Source: Hyphomicrobiales bacterium (GTDB lineage Bacteria > Pseudomonadota > Alphaproteobacteria > Rhizobiales > Rhizobiaceae). Taken from it: a stretch of 64,000 bases of DNA. The stretch lies in assembly GCA_900466605.1 (NCBI GenBank), contig UBMU01000006.1:123078-187077 (forward strand), read 5' to 3'. Every line of letters starts with the position of its first letter. Within the stretch, counting starts at the first letter, position 1. Made by a program: the position numbers and the translations under genes. A model generated the notes under the pieces. It was not told where the DNA came from. It did no database searches and was given only the letters and a program-made list of their open reading frames with translations. Below are positions 39,559 through 49,727 of the stretch, one piece after another.

Positions 39559-40605
39559 GTGAATCTCAAACAGCTATCGGAATTGCTTGGCCTGTCACAG
39601 ACGACGGTGAGCCGTGCGTTGAACGGCTACCCCGAAGTCAATGAGGCGACGCGCGAGCGCGTGCTGCAGGCCGTGAAAGAGACCGGCTACCGTCCGAACA
39701 AGGCGGCGCAGCGGCTTGCAACGGGCAAGGCCGGCTCGATCGGCCTCGTGATGCCGACGGCTCCTGATCACTACTCGGATGTGCATTTCGGGGAGTTCCT
39801 GACGGGCCTCGGCGAAGAGGCCGTGCGCCACGACTTTCATTTCGTCATCATGCCCGCCGATCCGGATGACGAAGTCGGTGCATTGCGGCGACTGGCGATC
39901 AGCGGCAACGTCGATGCGCTGTTCGTCGCCTATATGCGCGGTCATGATCCGCGGCTGCCGATGCTGAAGTCGCTCTCAATGCCGTTCCTCGTGCATGGCC
40001 GGTCCTTCGGCTCCGAGCCGGACTATCCCTATCTCGACATTGACAACGAAGGCGCCTTCTATGACGCCGCGCGCTTGCTGCTTCAACTCGGCCACACGCG
40101 CTTTGCCCTGCTCAACGGGCCGGGGCATCTCGACTTCGCGATCCGTCGCAAAAACGGGCTTGCCGCGGCACTTTCCGAGCGAGGGCTGGCGCTTGCCGAA
40201 GACTGCATGAGCCACACATCGATGACGGACGAGCTTGGCCAGTCCGCTATGGAGCGATTTCTGCAGATGCCGGATCGGCCGACGGCGATCCTCTGTTCCA
40301 GTACCGTGCTGGCGCTTGGCGCCATCCGTGCCGTCAATCAGGCCGGGTTGAAGCTCGGGGAGGAAATCTCGCTGATCGCGCATGACGACGTCCTGCCCCA
40401 TCTGAAGCCTGAGAACTTCTCGGTGCCGTTGACGACGACACGATCCTCGCTTCGAGCCGCAGGTGTTCGCATCGCCCAGCGGCTCATTGGAACGGTTAAG
40501 CAGGATGGGCCGTTTCCGGATCAGGAACTCTGGAAAACCGAACTGATCGTCAGGGCCTCAACTGGCCCTGCTCCACGGCAGGATCAGAATTTCGGTGGGG
40601 TTTGA
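39559..40605 (+). CDS. aglR: LacI family transcriptional regulator of the agl operon
   Basis: A 348-residue repressor. The LacI helix-turn-helix is at residues 1-25 ([20 protein letters not shown]), with the hinge [22 protein letters not shown] and a periplasmic-binding-protein-like sugar domain after about residue 60. It is divergent from aglE, and two AAAGCGCTTT operators occupy the shared 282-base spacer, so it should control both. The start annotated has GTG at 39559 with GGAGGAAG upstream. Its 3' end overlaps the convergent folD gene by 22 bases. Confidence 0.92.
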   Translation: MNLKQLSELLGLSQTTVSRALNGYPEVNEATRERVLQAVKETGYRPNKAAQRLATGKAGSIGLVMPTAPDHYSDVHFGEFLTGLGEEAVRHDFHFVIMPADPDDEVGALRRLAISGNVDALFVAYMRGHDPRLPMLKSLSMPFLVHGRSFGSEPDYPYLDIDNEGAFYDAARLLLQLGHTRFALLNGPGHLDFAIRRKNGLAAALSERGLALAEDCMSHTSMTDELGQSAMERFLQMPDRPTAILCSSTVLALGAIRAVNQAGLKLGEEISLIAHDDVLPHLKPENFSVPLTTTRSSLRAAGVRIAQRLIGTVKQDGPFPDQELWKTELIVRASTGPAPRQDQNFGGV

Positions 40606-41483
40606 CGAGCCGCGCGATGAGCAGCAATGGTGGTATTGGCCATTAGCATTGCGATTGTCATCGGGCCCACGCCGCCCGGAACTGGCGTGATGACATCGGC
40701 AACCTTGGCGGCATCTTCAAAGGCAACATCGCCAACGAGTCGCGTTTTGCCTTCGCCCTTTTCCGGGGCAGGAATGCGGTTGATGCCGACGTCAATGACG
40801 GTAGCGCCCTGCTTCACCCAGTCACTCCTGACCATCTCCGGACGGCCGACTGCGGCCACCAGAATATCCGCATTGCGGCAGACGGCGGGCAGATCCCTGG
40901 TGCGCGAGTGAGCGATCGTCACGGTCGCATTGGCATTTAGCAACAACTGCGCCATCGGCTTGCCGAACAGGTTCGAGCGACCGATCACCACCGCATTCAG
41001 GCCGGAGAGGTCTTCGCCATGCGTACGCCGCACGAAAACCATCGCGCCAGCCGGCGTGCAGGACACGAGGCCGGTTTCAAGATCGCCGGTCGCAAGCTTG
41101 CCGGCATTGACGACGTGGAGACCGTCGACATCTTTCTCCGGCAGGATCGATTGGATGATCGGCTCCGATTTCAGATGCCTTGGCAGCGGCAACTGGACGA
41201 GAATACCGTGGATCGATGGGTCGTTGTTCAGCGACGCGACAAGCGCTGCCAGCTCTTCCTGCGTCGTCTCGAAAGGCAGAGTGTGCTGGACGGATTTAAA
41301 TCCGCATTCCTTCGCCATTTTGCTCTTGGAGTTGACGTAGGCATGGCTGGCCGGGTCATCGCCGACGATCACCACGGCAAGACCTGTCTTCACGCCGCTC
41401 TGCTTCTCCAGCGCCGATGTCGCCGCCTTTACCGTCTCGATTACCGAAGCTGCGACCTGTTTGCCATCAATCACTGTCGTCAA
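40584..41483 (-). CDS. folD: Methylenetetrahydrofolate dehydrogenase/cyclohydrolase FolD
   Basis: Bifunctional cytoplasmic enzyme interconverting methylene-, methenyl- and formyl-tetrahydrofolate. The 299-residue protein has catalytic Lys in [27 protein letters not shown], the [12 protein letters not shown] segment, the NADP motif [17 protein letters not shown] and the C-terminal [16 protein letters not shown]. No ATG precedes the conserved N-terminus [10 protein letters not shown]; a TTG at 41483 with AGGAG six bases upstream is the likely start. It overlaps aglR tail to tail by 22 bases. Confidence 0.94.
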   Translation of the reverse strand: MTTVIDGKQVAASVIETVKAATSALEKQSGVKTGLAVVIVGDDPASHAYVNSKSKMAKECGFKSVQHTLPFETTQEELAALVASLNNDPSIHGILVQLPLPRHLKSEPIIQSILPEKDVDGLHVVNAGKLATGDLETGLVSCTPAGAMVFVRRTHGEDLSGLNAVVIGRSNLFGKPMAQLLLNANATVTIAHSRTRDLPAVCRNADILVAAVGRPEMVRSDWVKQGATVIDVGINRIPAPEKGEGKTRLVGDVAFEDAAKVADVITPVPGGVGPMTIAMLMANTTIAAHRAARQTPPKF

Positions 41484-41624
41484 GACTGTCTCCTGCCCTT
41501 GCCTTCGCTCATCATAGCCGGTAGCGCCCAGCGCGGTTTGCCTGTCCACGCCCTATCCTGCCTAAAATGGCAAATGCAAGAACAATCGTATCTCAACGAG
41601 ATCAGGATGCCGCCGAGCGTGTGC

Positions 41625-43331
41625 TCAACCGGGCGCGCATGGCGGCGAGTTCCGCACGGATGATATCCAGGTCCTGTGGCGCAACCGCTGGATCGGCAAT
41701 CGATGGCGTGGCCGCAAGCGGTTTCGTTGCCGAAGTGCCAAGCGAGGGCTCCTTCCTTCCGGACGCGCCGAGCACGGAGCGCGCCTTGGCAGAAACCAGC
41801 GCAAGCCGAACGCCAGCCCGGCAAGTGCGCCGAACAACGGCTGATGCCAGGTGTGACCGGCAGACACCATGGCGATCTGGACCGGCTTCGCCAACCTCAC
41901 GCCGCCAGCGCCGGACGGCACGGTTGCCGTCGTGATCGCATCCTCCAGGCGTGAGCGCGCAGCATTCGCCTTGTCACGTAGCTCGGTGAGCTTCGGCAGG
42001 TCGACGCCCGTGTCTTTGCTTTGCGCAATGAGCGCATTGCGCCGACCATCGAGCTGTCGCTTTTCGGCCGTGATCGCGTTCATCTCGTCACCGGTTTCGC
42101 GAAGCAGCCGGCTCAGATCGTCAGCGATTGCGACCCGCAAGCCATCGACTTCCGCCTGCTGCCCCTGCAGGCGGGGGTGGCGAGGGCCCAGGCTGGCAGA
42201 GAGCTGTAAGAGCGACAGGTGCGCAACCACATACTTGTCACGGTGATCAACGAGCGTCGGCGACATGAGGTCCGCGTCTAGCGTGCCGTCAACGACGTCG
42301 CCGACCTTGGCCGACCGCAGCCGGCCAGTTTTAGCCTGTGCGGCAACGATGCGTTGCTCCGCTGCTTTCAATTCTGCATCCACGCTTCCGATCTGCTGCT
42401 GCAAATCGGCGGCAACCTTGACGTTGCCTTCGCCGCTCTTCTGGGTGAAGGAGGCAAGCTCTAGCTGCGCCGCATCGTTCGCCTTCTTAAGCGCCCCGCC
42501 CTCGACTGTGGCAGTTGCGGCCTCGGAGCCAGTTGCGACGGACGCGAGATAGCCGGCGATACGCGCGGATTTTGCGGCGCTGTCGGTCATTACGGTGAAG
42601 CCGATCGTGCCGGCGTTAGGATCGCTCACCGTACGAATGGCAGTGGCGAGCGACGCCTCGGCGCGCGAAACAGGGTCTGTTGCGACGCCGTCCGTCGACA
42701 ACAGATCGACAGCCACCTCGAATGCATCGGAGGAGGAGCCGGAAAACTCCGGGTCGCGATCGAGTTTCAACGCCGCAACCGTTGTCGCCATCGCATGCGC
42801 AGACGAAAGCGCCTCTTCGGTCGCTTTGATCGTCGCCGCGCGGGTTTCGCCGTTTCCGTGAATGACGAGCACACCTTCCCCGCTGTAGCGCGCCGGTTCG
42901 GCCGGAACAAAAGTGCTGCTGGCCGCGCCAAGCGCGCACATGAGCCCAAGGACAGCAAGAGGTTTGAGGCGGCCCTTTTTCGACATGTGTTCGCTGAACG
43001 CAGATGCAGCATGATTCAGGTTTGCCGCCGCTTCTGCGGGATATGCGACCTCGGGCGGCGCAATGGAGAGCGAGGGGTTCGCTGCTACCTCGACATCATT
43101 TGCGGCTTCGATCCGCTTGCCCAGAATCGTTTCGATGCGGCTGACGAACGGCGTACCGGCGGCAACATCGCAGCTGACCCTTTGCTGTTCCAGCACGCGC
43201 TCTATCACACCGAGCAATTGTGCTTCTGCAGCAGGCATAGCCGCTGCATTGTCGGGCGGCATCGGGATGCGATCAAGCCGGGCGGTCACTTGCCGGCGTG
43301 GAGCTTGGCGTCTCGGATAGCTGTCGGACAT
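41625..43331 (-). CDS. Wzz/ExoP-like polysaccharide chain-length protein with C-terminal frameshift
   Basis: A 568-residue frame. Residues 1-115 are an extended cytoplasmic tail; helix 1 is about 118-135; a long coiled-coil periplasmic domain follows (QIGSVDAELKAAEQRIVAAQ; SLGPRHPRLQGQQAEVDGL, the typical polysaccharide co-polymerase signature); helix 2 begins HQPLFGALAGLAFGL. There the frame breaks into Arg/Pro-rich sequence. One base inserted near 41802 would continue as ALVSAKARSVLGASGRKEPS and end STRSAAS at a TGA at 41602-41604, a normal tail. It lacks the ExoP tyrosine-kinase domain. A real mutation and a sequencing error are both possible. Confidence 0.8.
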   Translation of the reverse strand: MSDSYPRRQAPRRQVTARLDRIPMPPDNAAAMPAAEAQLLGVIERVLEQQRVSCDVAAGTPFVSRIETILGKRIEAANDVEVAANPSLSIAPPEVAYPAEAAANLNHAASAFSEHMSKKGRLKPLAVLGLMCALGAASSTFVPAEPARYSGEGVLVIHGNGETRAATIKATEEALSSAHAMATTVAALKLDRDPEFSGSSSDAFEVAVDLLSTDGVATDPVSRAEASLATAIRTVSDPNAGTIGFTVMTDSAAKSARIAGYLASVATGSEAATATVEGGALKKANDAAQLELASFTQKSGEGNVKVAADLQQQIGSVDAELKAAEQRIVAAQAKTGRLRSAKVGDVVDGTLDADLMSPTLVDHRDKYVVAHLSLLQLSASLGPRHPRLQGQQAEVDGLRVAIADDLSRLLRETGDEMNAITAEKRQLDGRRNALIAQSKDTGVDLPKLTELRDKANAARSRLEDAITTATVPSGAGGVRLAKPVQIAMVSAGHTWHQPLFGALAGLAFGLRWFLPRRAPCSARPEGRSPRLALRQRNRLRPRHRLPIQRLRHRTWISSVRNSPPCAPG

Positions 43332-43381
43332 CGCCAGATCTCATGCGTATGAACGGTCGGGACCGCCCGCGACCGCGGATG

Positions 43382-43396
43382 GTTAACCAACATTAA
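43382..43396 (-). promoter_or_regulatory. TTAA-N6-TTAAC element upstream of the Wzz-like gene
   Basis: On the minus strand TTAA, TGTTGG, TTAAC lies about 50 bases before the Wzz-like start. The same N6 arrangement occurs upstream of two flagellin genes. It resembles a CtrA site with one base less between half-sites. Confidence 0.35.
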
Positions 43397-43449
43397 ATGT
43401 TCATGGCAAAGAAAAGGTTAACCGGCGAAGGGCGCGCTGTGACAGCCCC

Positions 43450-44241
43450 TCAGGTCGATCGGCTCAGTATTCGCGTGCGCCGCGTTTCGCCGTACCGCAG
43501 AACGTAATAGAGGAAGACGACAAAGCCGAAGCCGTACTGGACGCTGAGGCGCGTATTCTCTCGCACCCAGCGATAGGCACGGTCGAGGCCCATCATCCGC
43601 GCAACCTTCGGGGTGGGCTGGATCGCGCCCGCCACGACGTCGAACAGGTCCCCGACGGCAAGCACAAGCCGGGCGTGATCCGCCCGGATGTTCTCATGGA
43701 CCCACTTTTCCTGGGATGGCGTGCTCGCTCCGACGACGAGCATATCGAGCCGTTGCCGGTCGATCTCTTCGACCATCGCAGATCTTTCTCCAGTTTCGCA
43801 GAAGCTGTCAGAGATGATGATGAATTCGTGCCACGGTGCGTGCCGCCGGAATTCTGTGGCTGTCTTCCGCACTACCTCAGGCGTGTTGCCGGCAAGGCCG
43901 ATACGACGGGGCATCTCCATGAATGTCAGCAGTGCCGGCACGAAATCGGCGGCGGTCAAGCTCGCGGGAAACGGAGATCCATGGGCGACACTCGATGCGA
44001 GACTGAGACCCGGACCATCAGGGAGCAACAGTTTCTGCTCGAGAATGGCGCGGTAATCGCTATCCCGTAGCGTCGTCAGTATGTTCCGCGCGTTGACGAA
44101 CGAGATCGACGTCTGCCCGACAGGGATCGACAGGAGTTCATTGATAAACACCAGCGCGTCGTCCCAACTGAGATCGCAGACCGGTAAATCAAAAATCGCA
44201 CGGCGCGAGGACAGGACCGCGAAGTTCGCGATCAGGTTCAT
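43450..44241 (-). CDS. GT26 (WecG/TagA/CpsF) family glycosyltransferase
   Basis: Transfers a sugar to a lipid-linked saccharide at the inner membrane face during assembly of a surface polysaccharide. The 263-residue protein has the GT26 hallmarks VNARNILTTLRDSDYRAIL, LPDGPGLSLASSVAHG, RIGLAGNTPEVVRKTA, DMLVVGASTPSQEKWVHEN, LAVGDLFDVVAGAIQPTPKV and GLDRAYRWVRENTRL. AGGAAG precedes the ATG at 44241. It is upstream of the Wzz-like gene in the same direction (118-base gap), and the two probably act on the same polymer. Isolated GT26 genes in Agrobacterium relatives take part in unipolar adhesin synthesis; a similar role here is inference. Confidence 0.88.
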   Translation of the reverse strand: MNLIANFAVLSSRRAIFDLPVCDLSWDDALVFINELLSIPVGQTSISFVNARNILTTLRDSDYRAILEQKLLLPDGPGLSLASSVAHGSPFPASLTAADFVPALLTFMEMPRRIGLAGNTPEVVRKTATEFRRHAPWHEFIIISDSFCETGERSAMVEEIDRQRLDMLVVGASTPSQEKWVHENIRADHARLVLAVGDLFDVVAGAIQPTPKVARMMGLDRAYRWVRENTRLSVQYGFGFVVFLYYVLRYGETRRTRILSRST

Positions 44242-44527
44242 GCCGGCTTCCTGACGATAGTGCTTCATGCTGCATGCATCCCAGACCAGATCATATAGCT
44301 GCTCCGGACAATTCTGCATCGACCGACAGCATCCGCCTGGGGGCGCAACGAAACAATTCCGAAACTGGAAGTGGTGCGCAATCAGCCCATCGGGAGGACT
44401 TGTAGCAGCGCCAGTTCAACTATCCCTTAGGAAACTCGGTTGCATTACGCGCCAGAAATTGAGGGATCATTAACCATCGGTGGGCGCGGATAAACATAGG
44501 GCGACGCTATAGGGCGTCACCCCAAAA

Positions 44528-44543
44528 GTAGGTCCCGGCCTAC
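44528..44543 (-). terminator. Terminator at the end of the flagellar operon
   Basis: On the minus strand GTAGG and CCTAC pair across six bases and are followed by TTTTGGGG. The stem overlaps the stop codon of the last flagellar-cluster gene. The stem is short, so efficiency is uncertain. Confidence 0.5.
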
Positions 44544-45073
44544 TCTGTCGCTGCCTTGTCCGATACCGGCGCCGGAGCTACGACGTTGACGGGTTTGGCC
44601 GTCTTCTTCTGCTGTGCGGAGCCGCTTGCCTTGACATCCTCCTTGGAGAGGTAGTCGAGCTGCTCCAGCATGACCTGATCGATGTATTCGCCACCGAGAT
44701 GCTGATTGATATCCTTCTTGATCATCTCCCGGAACACGGCCGGATCGAAGGATTTCATATTGGAGATATCGACCATCTTGTTGCCGACGAGCAGTGTGAA
44801 GAGTTCGTCGGTCGTCATTTCCGTCAGCGGCAAGGACACGTTCTTCACTGTGTCCTTGTTCATCATGAAAGACACTTTGCCGAGGAAGTAGCCGGTGACG
44901 GCGCCGTCGGCAATGATAGGTACGGTGATCGTCTCGCCCTTTACAAGCTCGAGCTGGCTTTGTTTGGAATCATCTGGAGCCGGCGCAGGGGCCGTTGCCA
45001 TGTGCACCGAGAAATAGACTGATGCCAGCGTGATCGCGCAAACCCAGACGCCTGTCAGAACGAGCTTAATCAT
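44540..45073 (-). CDS. Flagellar-cluster membrane-anchored protein of unknown function
   Basis: A 177-residue protein with a single N-terminal helix (residues 3-25, LVLTGVWVCAITLASVYFSV), then a Pro/Ala linker and an exported domain (ELVKGETITVPIIADGAVTGYFLGKVSFMMN). The layout resembles FliL-like proteins, but I see no convincing family match. The C-terminal 35 residues are Lys/Ala/Pro-rich. The ATG overlaps the upstream stop codon by one base (TGATG), so translation is coupled. It is the last gene of the flagellar run. Confidence 0.75.
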   Translation of the reverse strand: MIKLVLTGVWVCAITLASVYFSVHMATAPAPAPDDSKQSQLELVKGETITVPIIADGAVTGYFLGKVSFMMNKDTVKNVSLPLTEMTTDELFTLLVGNKMVDISNMKSFDPAVFREMIKKDINQHLGGEYIDQVMLEQLDYLSKEDVKASGSAQQKKTAKPVNVVAPAPVSDKAATE

Positions 45074-45441
45074 CAAGCGTCACGTGCCACGAATTGCTCT
45101 TGGGAATAGGTGCCGTCGGCATCCGCATCCTGCACCGCGTTCTTCAGAAGGTCGGCAACGGTGCGGACAGCTTCCAGATGAGCTTCCACGCGGCGTGCGT
45201 TCAACACCAACTTCTTCTTGAGCCCATGCAGTTGATCGAGATGCGTTTCGGCCATCTCCTTTGGATCAGTGTCGCGGAAGAGCATGGACAGCTCATAGAG
45301 GCACCGGCTCTTGTGGGCGTTCGACACTTTTAGATCGAACTGCGGATCGCTGCCGATACGGGTGTTCTCGTTGTCGATGATCATCTCAAGGCGTCCAAGA
45401 ACCGATTTGATACGGTAGTCGTTCGAGATTATTTCCATCAT
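45073..45441 (-). CDS. Small helical flagellar-cluster protein, possible export chaperone
   Basis: A 122-residue, fully helical, soluble protein (IKSVLGRLEMIIDNENTRIG; HLDQLHGLKKKLVLNARRVEAH). Size, acidity and position are what one would expect of a FlgN-like chaperone for FlgK/FlgL, which is otherwise missing here, but sequence alone does not prove it. Two adjacent ATG codons (45441, 45438) follow GAGGA; the second has the better spacing. It overlaps the next gene by one base and follows the rod-binding protein gene by 14. Confidence 0.7.
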   Translation of the reverse strand: MMEIISNDYRIKSVLGRLEMIIDNENTRIGSDPQFDLKVSNAHKSRCLYELSMLFRDTDPKEMAETHLDQLHGLKKKLVLNARRVEAHLEAVRTVADLLKNAVQDADADGTYSQEQFVARDA

Positions 45442-45455
45442 TGTCCTCGATTCTC

Positions 45456-46022
45456 TCAGGCGTCATTGGCGGACTTGTTGTCCGCAGTTGTTGTACCGAA
45501 CGTCTTGCGCTGGAATTCGTCGATCATGCTCATCGCCATGTTGCGATCGTCCTGATCGGTGGAGGCGTTGGCGACCTTGCCCTCCTGCTTCCTCAGCGCA
45601 TCGTGATAGAGCTGTTTGGCAACGCCAATGCCCTCACCCTTCGAAATCTCGTTGCCAAGCTGCTCGGCCATCATGCCCTTCCAGATGTCACCTGTGGCAC
45701 CCTTGCCGTACACTTCTTCGCTGTCGCTTGGCAGCATGTTCTTGATGAAGTTCTGCAGAACCATCGCCTCGAACTTGCGGTAGGTTTCCGGCACCTCTTC
45801 CGTCTTGGTGCTACGATTCTTGCTGTCGCTCAAACCGGTCTTGCCTGCGGCGCGATCAAGGATATCGACGGCCGACGTGAAGCCCTTGCCGACTTCGGCG
45901 AGACTGTTGGCAGCAAAGGCCGCCTGGTTTGCCTTCAGTTTTTCCTGGGCAGCCTGAACCTCAAGCGGGTCCGCAGCTTTGACAACATCCAGGACCAGAT
46001 CACTCGGAGGTGAAATAGCCAA
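45456..46022 (-). CDS. Rod-binding protein, FlgJ N-terminal type
   Basis: A 188-residue protein whose second half carries the FlgJ rod-binding domain: YRKFEAMVLQNFIKNMLPSD, VYGKGATGDIWKGMMAEQLGNEISKGEGIGVAKQLY. The C-terminal muramidase domain of enteric FlgJ is absent; a separate transglycosylase gene at 56001 probably supplies it. No ATG fits the conserved start. A TTG at 46022 with AAGAGG eight bases upstream gives (M)AISPPSDLVLDVV and is preferred over an upstream codon at 46112, which would overlap the previous gene. Role: cap or scaffold for the rod. Confidence 0.82.
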   Translation of the reverse strand: MAISPPSDLVLDVVKAADPLEVQAAQEKLKANQAAFAANSLAEVGKGFTSAVDILDRAAGKTGLSDSKNRSTKTEEVPETYRKFEAMVLQNFIKNMLPSDSEEVYGKGATGDIWKGMMAEQLGNEISKGEGIGVAKQLYHDALRKQEGKVANASTDQDDRNMAMSMIDEFQRKTFGTTTADNKSANDA

Positions 46023-46053
46023 GTCACAATCCTCTTGATTAAGATTGCGACGA

Positions 46054-46467
46054 TTATGATTTTTGAAGCTTGCTGGAGGCTGGCGTACCGAACTTTTGAT
46101 CGATGAGATCATAGACTGCGTTGTCGTCGGCTTCCCGGCGCTCGGCTTCCAGCGCCTCGCGCATGCCGTCCTCCAGCCGATCGCCCTTTGCGCGCTCCTG
46201 CGTGACCCGCATTTCGTGGATCTGCTGCATGCCGGTCAGCTGCTTGTCCTTGATTCCAAGCCGATCGAAGCGATCCGCATAGCCCTGCGAAAAGGCATGA
46301 TGGATCGGGTCCATGGAGCCAAGTGCCAGAATGACGCTGTCCATCTGGTCGTTGACCTCGGCGCGCTGGCGGCTGGTCTCCGCAAGATCGAATTCAGCCA
46401 TCTGCTCCAGATGGCGTTGAACTGCCACAAGGCGCTTCAGTTTCTGGGAACGCGTCTTGTCCGCCAT
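46054..46467 (-). CDS. FliJ-like coiled-coil flagellar protein
   Basis: A 137-residue basic protein with long heptad-type helices (QKLKRLVAVQRHLEQMAEFD; EMRVTQERAKGDRLEDGMREALEAERREADDN). Size and coiled coil recall FliJ, the export-gate stalk, but no diagnostic motif exists. The ATG at 46467 lies five bases after the fliR stop with AGGTAG upstream; an in-frame codon at 46626 lies inside fliR and is rejected. Function in flagellar export is inferred from context. Confidence 0.72.
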   Translation of the reverse strand: MADKTRSQKLKRLVAVQRHLEQMAEFDLAETSRQRAEVNDQMDSVILALGSMDPIHHAFSQGYADRFDRLGIKDKQLTGMQQIHEMRVTQERAKGDRLEDGMREALEAERREADDNAVYDLIDQKFGTPASSKLQKS

Positions 46468-46471
46468 GTCG

Positions 46472-47224
46472 CTACCTGCCGATGAAGACGCTGGCGAAGG
46501 ACTGGCCGAACTGGCTGACCAGCGCCGCCACCGAGAAGTAGAAAAGGAAGAGGCCCCCGAGAAGCAGGTAGGGCGTCGATATGAAGTACACCGGAATCTG
46601 TGGCGCCAGCTTGTTGATGAAGCCAATGGCGATGTTGAACATCAGACCATAGATCAGGAACGGGCTAGAGAGCCGCAACATGATCATGAATGTCGATGAA
46701 AGCGTGTCGGTGAACGAGATGAGTGTGGCACGCAGTTGCATAATGCCGCCGAAGGGCATCGACGTGTAGGAATCGACCAATGCCCGGAACACGATATGAT
46801 GAAAATCCATCATGAACAGGATCATCATGCCGGCGAAGGTGATGAAGCCTGAAAGGCTGCTTTCGCCCGAATCCTCGAAGACATCGGACGCGCTCGGCTG
46901 CGAGTACCCGATCATCATCGCAATGACGCTGGCTGCGAACTGCAGGCCAAGCGTGTAGAGCCGGGCAAGCATGCCGTACATGACGCCGATCAGCGACTCG
47001 CTGAAAATATACCCGATATACGTGGCGTTCGACGTATGGACGATCGGGTAAACCGTATCCCAGAGGACAGGCAGGATCGCTAGGGACAGACCAGCGGCAA
47101 TGAAAACCCGCAGGTTCGCCGGCACGCGGGCAGACGAAAAGCCGGGCATCACTAGGACACAGCCGCCGATCCTGCAGAAGATCAGGAACAGCGCCAGGAT
47201 GGTCCCTTGCGGGTCAGTTATCAT
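46472..47224 (-). CDS. fliR: Flagellar export gate protein FliR
   Basis: Inner-membrane component of the flagellar type III export gate. The 250-residue protein has about six hydrophobic helices and the family motifs [25 protein letters not shown] and [19 protein letters not shown]. The ATG overlaps the flhA stop as ATGA, indicating coupled translation. Confidence 0.95.
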   Translation of the reverse strand: MITDPQGTILALFLIFCRIGGCVLVMPGFSSARVPANLRVFIAAGLSLAILPVLWDTVYPIVHTSNATYIGYIFSESLIGVMYGMLARLYTLGLQFAASVIAMMIGYSQPSASDVFEDSGESSLSGFITFAGMMILFMMDFHHIVFRALVDSYTSMPFGGIMQLRATLISFTDTLSSTFMIMLRLSSPFLIYGLMFNIAIGFINKLAPQIPVYFISTPYLLLGGLFLFYFSVAALVSQFGQSFASVFIGR

Positions 47225-49308
47225 GAAATCGAGCCCAGAATCTTTATCTCGATGCCCTTGGCCAGCTCGACATGCGACAGAACCGGAAGCGTTGCGAACA
47301 ATCGTTCGATGATCATGCGCACATAGGAGCGCGTTTCCGGCGAGGTGACAAGGGCGAACGGCAGGCCGCGATCCATGAATTCACGGATAACTTTGGTCGC
47401 CTGCTCACTGAACTCCTCAAGCATACGCGGATCGATGTCGAATTCGATGATCTCGCCCTTGTTGTCGCGCTTCAGCGCCTGATGGAAGGCGAGATCCCAC
47501 TTGCTGCCGAGCCGGAGTACGCGAAGCACGCCATTGTCGGCAAGGTCGCCGCACAGCTGCTGCGCCATGCGAACGCGGACGTGCTCGACAATCTGCTCGG
47601 TCTTGCGGACATGCGGTGCAAGCTCTGCGACGGCTTCCAAAATGAGGTGCAGATTGCGGATCGACACGCGCTCTGCCAGGAGGAGCTTCAGGACGGCCTG
47701 CAGACCGGAATACGACATGTGCGACGAGCAGATCTCGTCCGCCAGCTTCTTGTATTCGGGATCGAGCCTGTCGATCAGCACCTTCACGTCCTTGTAAGAC
47801 AGGAGCGCCGGTAGGTTGTTGCGAATGACTTCGCTCATGTGCGTCAGCACAACAGATACGTTGTCGATCGGCTGGAAACCTTCGCGCTTCAAGTCTTCCG
47901 CGAAGGCTTCAAGAACGGAAACCGCCGGCATACCGAAAGCGGGCTCGCGAATCTCGTCGCCGGGAATGCTCGGCTTGCGGCCCGACCCCGTGACGACAAG
48001 AACTTCACCGACACGCAGCATGTTCGACGCAACCGTCGTGCCGTGGATCCGGATCTGATAGGACTTCTCGGCGATGCCGATATCGTCAGTCACCTTGATC
48101 TCCGGCACAACGAAGCCGTACTGCGTCGCAAACTTCTTGCGCATCTTGCCGACGCGGAAGGCGAGCTCCTGATGCGCGCCGAGCAGGCGTGTCGACACCA
48201 TCTTGCCGAGAGCAAGCTCGATTTCCGAGGTCCGCAGTACCGACTTGACGGAGTCCTTTTCGAGCTCCTTGCTCTGGACAACCTTCTTTTCTTCCTGCTC
48301 GCGCCGAGCCTTGTTCTCGGCCTCGGCCTGGCGGGGGATGAACCAGGCACCGAAGGCCAGAAGACCGGCAAGGAACATGAACGGGACAAACGGCAGGCCC
48401 GGCATGAGGCCGAGGATCGCCATCAGAACTGCAGACACGGAGAGGGCGCGCGGATAGCCGCTGAGCTGGTTGACAACCGCCTGTTCCGTGGAACCGACCG
48501 TGCCGCCGCGCGACACGAGGAGGCCGGCAGCCAAGGAGACGATGAGGGCCGGCATCTGCGATACAAGGCCGTCGCCGACGGAGAGCTTGACGAACACGTC
48601 TGCAGCTTCGCCGATCGGCATCCCGTGACGGAAATAGCCGATGATGATGCCACCGAAAATATTGATGCAGGTGATCAGAAGGCCGGCGATGGCATCGCCA
48701 CGCACGAACTTCGAGGCACCATCCATCGCGCCGAAGAAGGAGCTTTCCTCTTCCAGTTCCTTACGGCGGCGCTGGGCTTCCTTCTCATCGATGATACCGG
48801 CCGAAAGGTCGGCGTCGATCGACATCTGCTTGCCGGGGATCGCATCGAGGGTGAAGCGCGCTCCGACTTCCGCGATACGCGTCGCACCCTTGGTGATGAC
48901 GATGAAGTTGATGGTAATCAGGATCAGGAAGACGATCAGACCGATCACGAAGTCGCCCGACATGACGAGGCTCGCAAAGCCCGCGATGACGCCGCCAGCG
49001 GCATCATGGCCCTCGTTGCCGTGCGAAAGGATGACACGCGTCGTGGCGATGTTCAGCGCCAATCGCGTCATCGTGGCGATCAGAAGGATGGTCGGGAAGG
49101 ATGAGAAGTCGAGCGGCTTCTGGATCCAGAGAGCGACCATCAGGATCAGCACCGAGAAGGCGATCGAAAAGGCCAGCCCCATGTCGATCAAAAATGGCGG
49201 GATCGGAAGAAACAGGACGCAGATGATAAGGATGATGCCCATGGCAAAACCGATATCACGTACGCTAAGTGCGGCTTTCGGGAGGGGGAGTGCGGGTGGT
49301 TGCGCCAT
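47221..49308 (-). CDS. flhA: Flagellar export protein FlhA
   Basis: Largest export-gate subunit, 695 residues. About eight N-terminal membrane helices (residues 15-330) include the family signature [10 protein letters not shown] and, in the cytoplasmic loop, the [29 protein letters not shown] segment. The C-terminal cytoplasmic domain (about 360-690) contains [13 protein letters not shown] and the final [21 protein letters not shown]. The frame is complete. It follows fliQ by 88 bases and overlaps fliR by four. Confidence 0.97.
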   Translation of the reverse strand: MAQPPALPLPKAALSVRDIGFAMGIILIICVLFLPIPPFLIDMGLAFSIAFSVLILMVALWIQKPLDFSSFPTILLIATMTRLALNIATTRVILSHGNEGHDAAGGVIAGFASLVMSGDFVIGLIVFLILITINFIVITKGATRIAEVGARFTLDAIPGKQMSIDADLSAGIIDEKEAQRRRKELEEESSFFGAMDGASKFVRGDAIAGLLITCINIFGGIIIGYFRHGMPIGEAADVFVKLSVGDGLVSQMPALIVSLAAGLLVSRGGTVGSTEQAVVNQLSGYPRALSVSAVLMAILGLMPGLPFVPFMFLAGLLAFGAWFIPRQAEAENKARREQEEKKVVQSKELEKDSVKSVLRTSEIELALGKMVSTRLLGAHQELAFRVGKMRKKFATQYGFVVPEIKVTDDIGIAEKSYQIRIHGTTVASNMLRVGEVLVVTGSGRKPSIPGDEIREPAFGMPAVSVLEAFAEDLKREGFQPIDNVSVVLTHMSEVIRNNLPALLSYKDVKVLIDRLDPEYKKLADEICSSHMSYSGLQAVLKLLLAERVSIRNLHLILEAVAELAPHVRKTEQIVEHVRVRMAQQLCGDLADNGVLRVLRLGSKWDLAFHQALKRDNKGEIIEFDIDPRMLEEFSEQATKVIREFMDRGLPFALVTSPETRSYVRMIIERLFATLPVLSHVELAKGIEIKILGSIS

Positions 49309-49396
49309 TTCGATTCCGTCTCTTCATGAGAGGTGCGGGCATGATGCCCGCCAATTCGGATCGAGAAGTAAATGGCGAAGCTTGCGCGAAGGTGGC

Positions 49397-49663
49397 TCAG
49401 AAGCCCGATTGGATGCGCGAAAACACAAGATTGGTGAAAATCGAAATCTGCGATCCGACGAACGGAGCCGAGATGCCGATGGTCACGAGAACCGCCACGA
49501 TCTTTGGAACGAAGGTGAGTGTTGCTTCCTGAACCTGTGTCAGCGCCTGGAACAGGGCGATGATCAGACCGATGATCATGGCCGCTGCAACCGCCGGGCC
49601 GGCGGAAACTAGAACGGTCCAGATCGCTGCCTGGAAAAGGTCGAGGGCATCAGCTTCATTCAT
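49397..49663 (-). CDS. fliQ: Flagellar export gate protein FliQ
   Basis: An 88-residue, two-helix membrane protein of the export gate. It begins MNEADALDLFQAAIWTVLVS and has the family segment IIGLIIALFQALTQVQEATLTFVPKI. It sits between flgD (64 bases upstream) and flhA. Confidence 0.95.
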   Translation of the reverse strand: MNEADALDLFQAAIWTVLVSAGPAVAAAMIIGLIIALFQALTQVQEATLTFVPKIVAVLVTIGISAPFVGSQISIFTNLVFSRIQSGF

Positions 49664-49727
49664 CGTCAGGCAACCTCATATCGCCTTGCGGTTCGCCCAA
49701 TATGGCCGAACCGCCTCATAGTTGCAC

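Noticed and set aside
41480..41824. Third-frame open stretch beneath the Wzz-like C-terminus
   Set aside because: It does not continue the membrane helix; the other frame ending at 41602 does, so this is a shadow.
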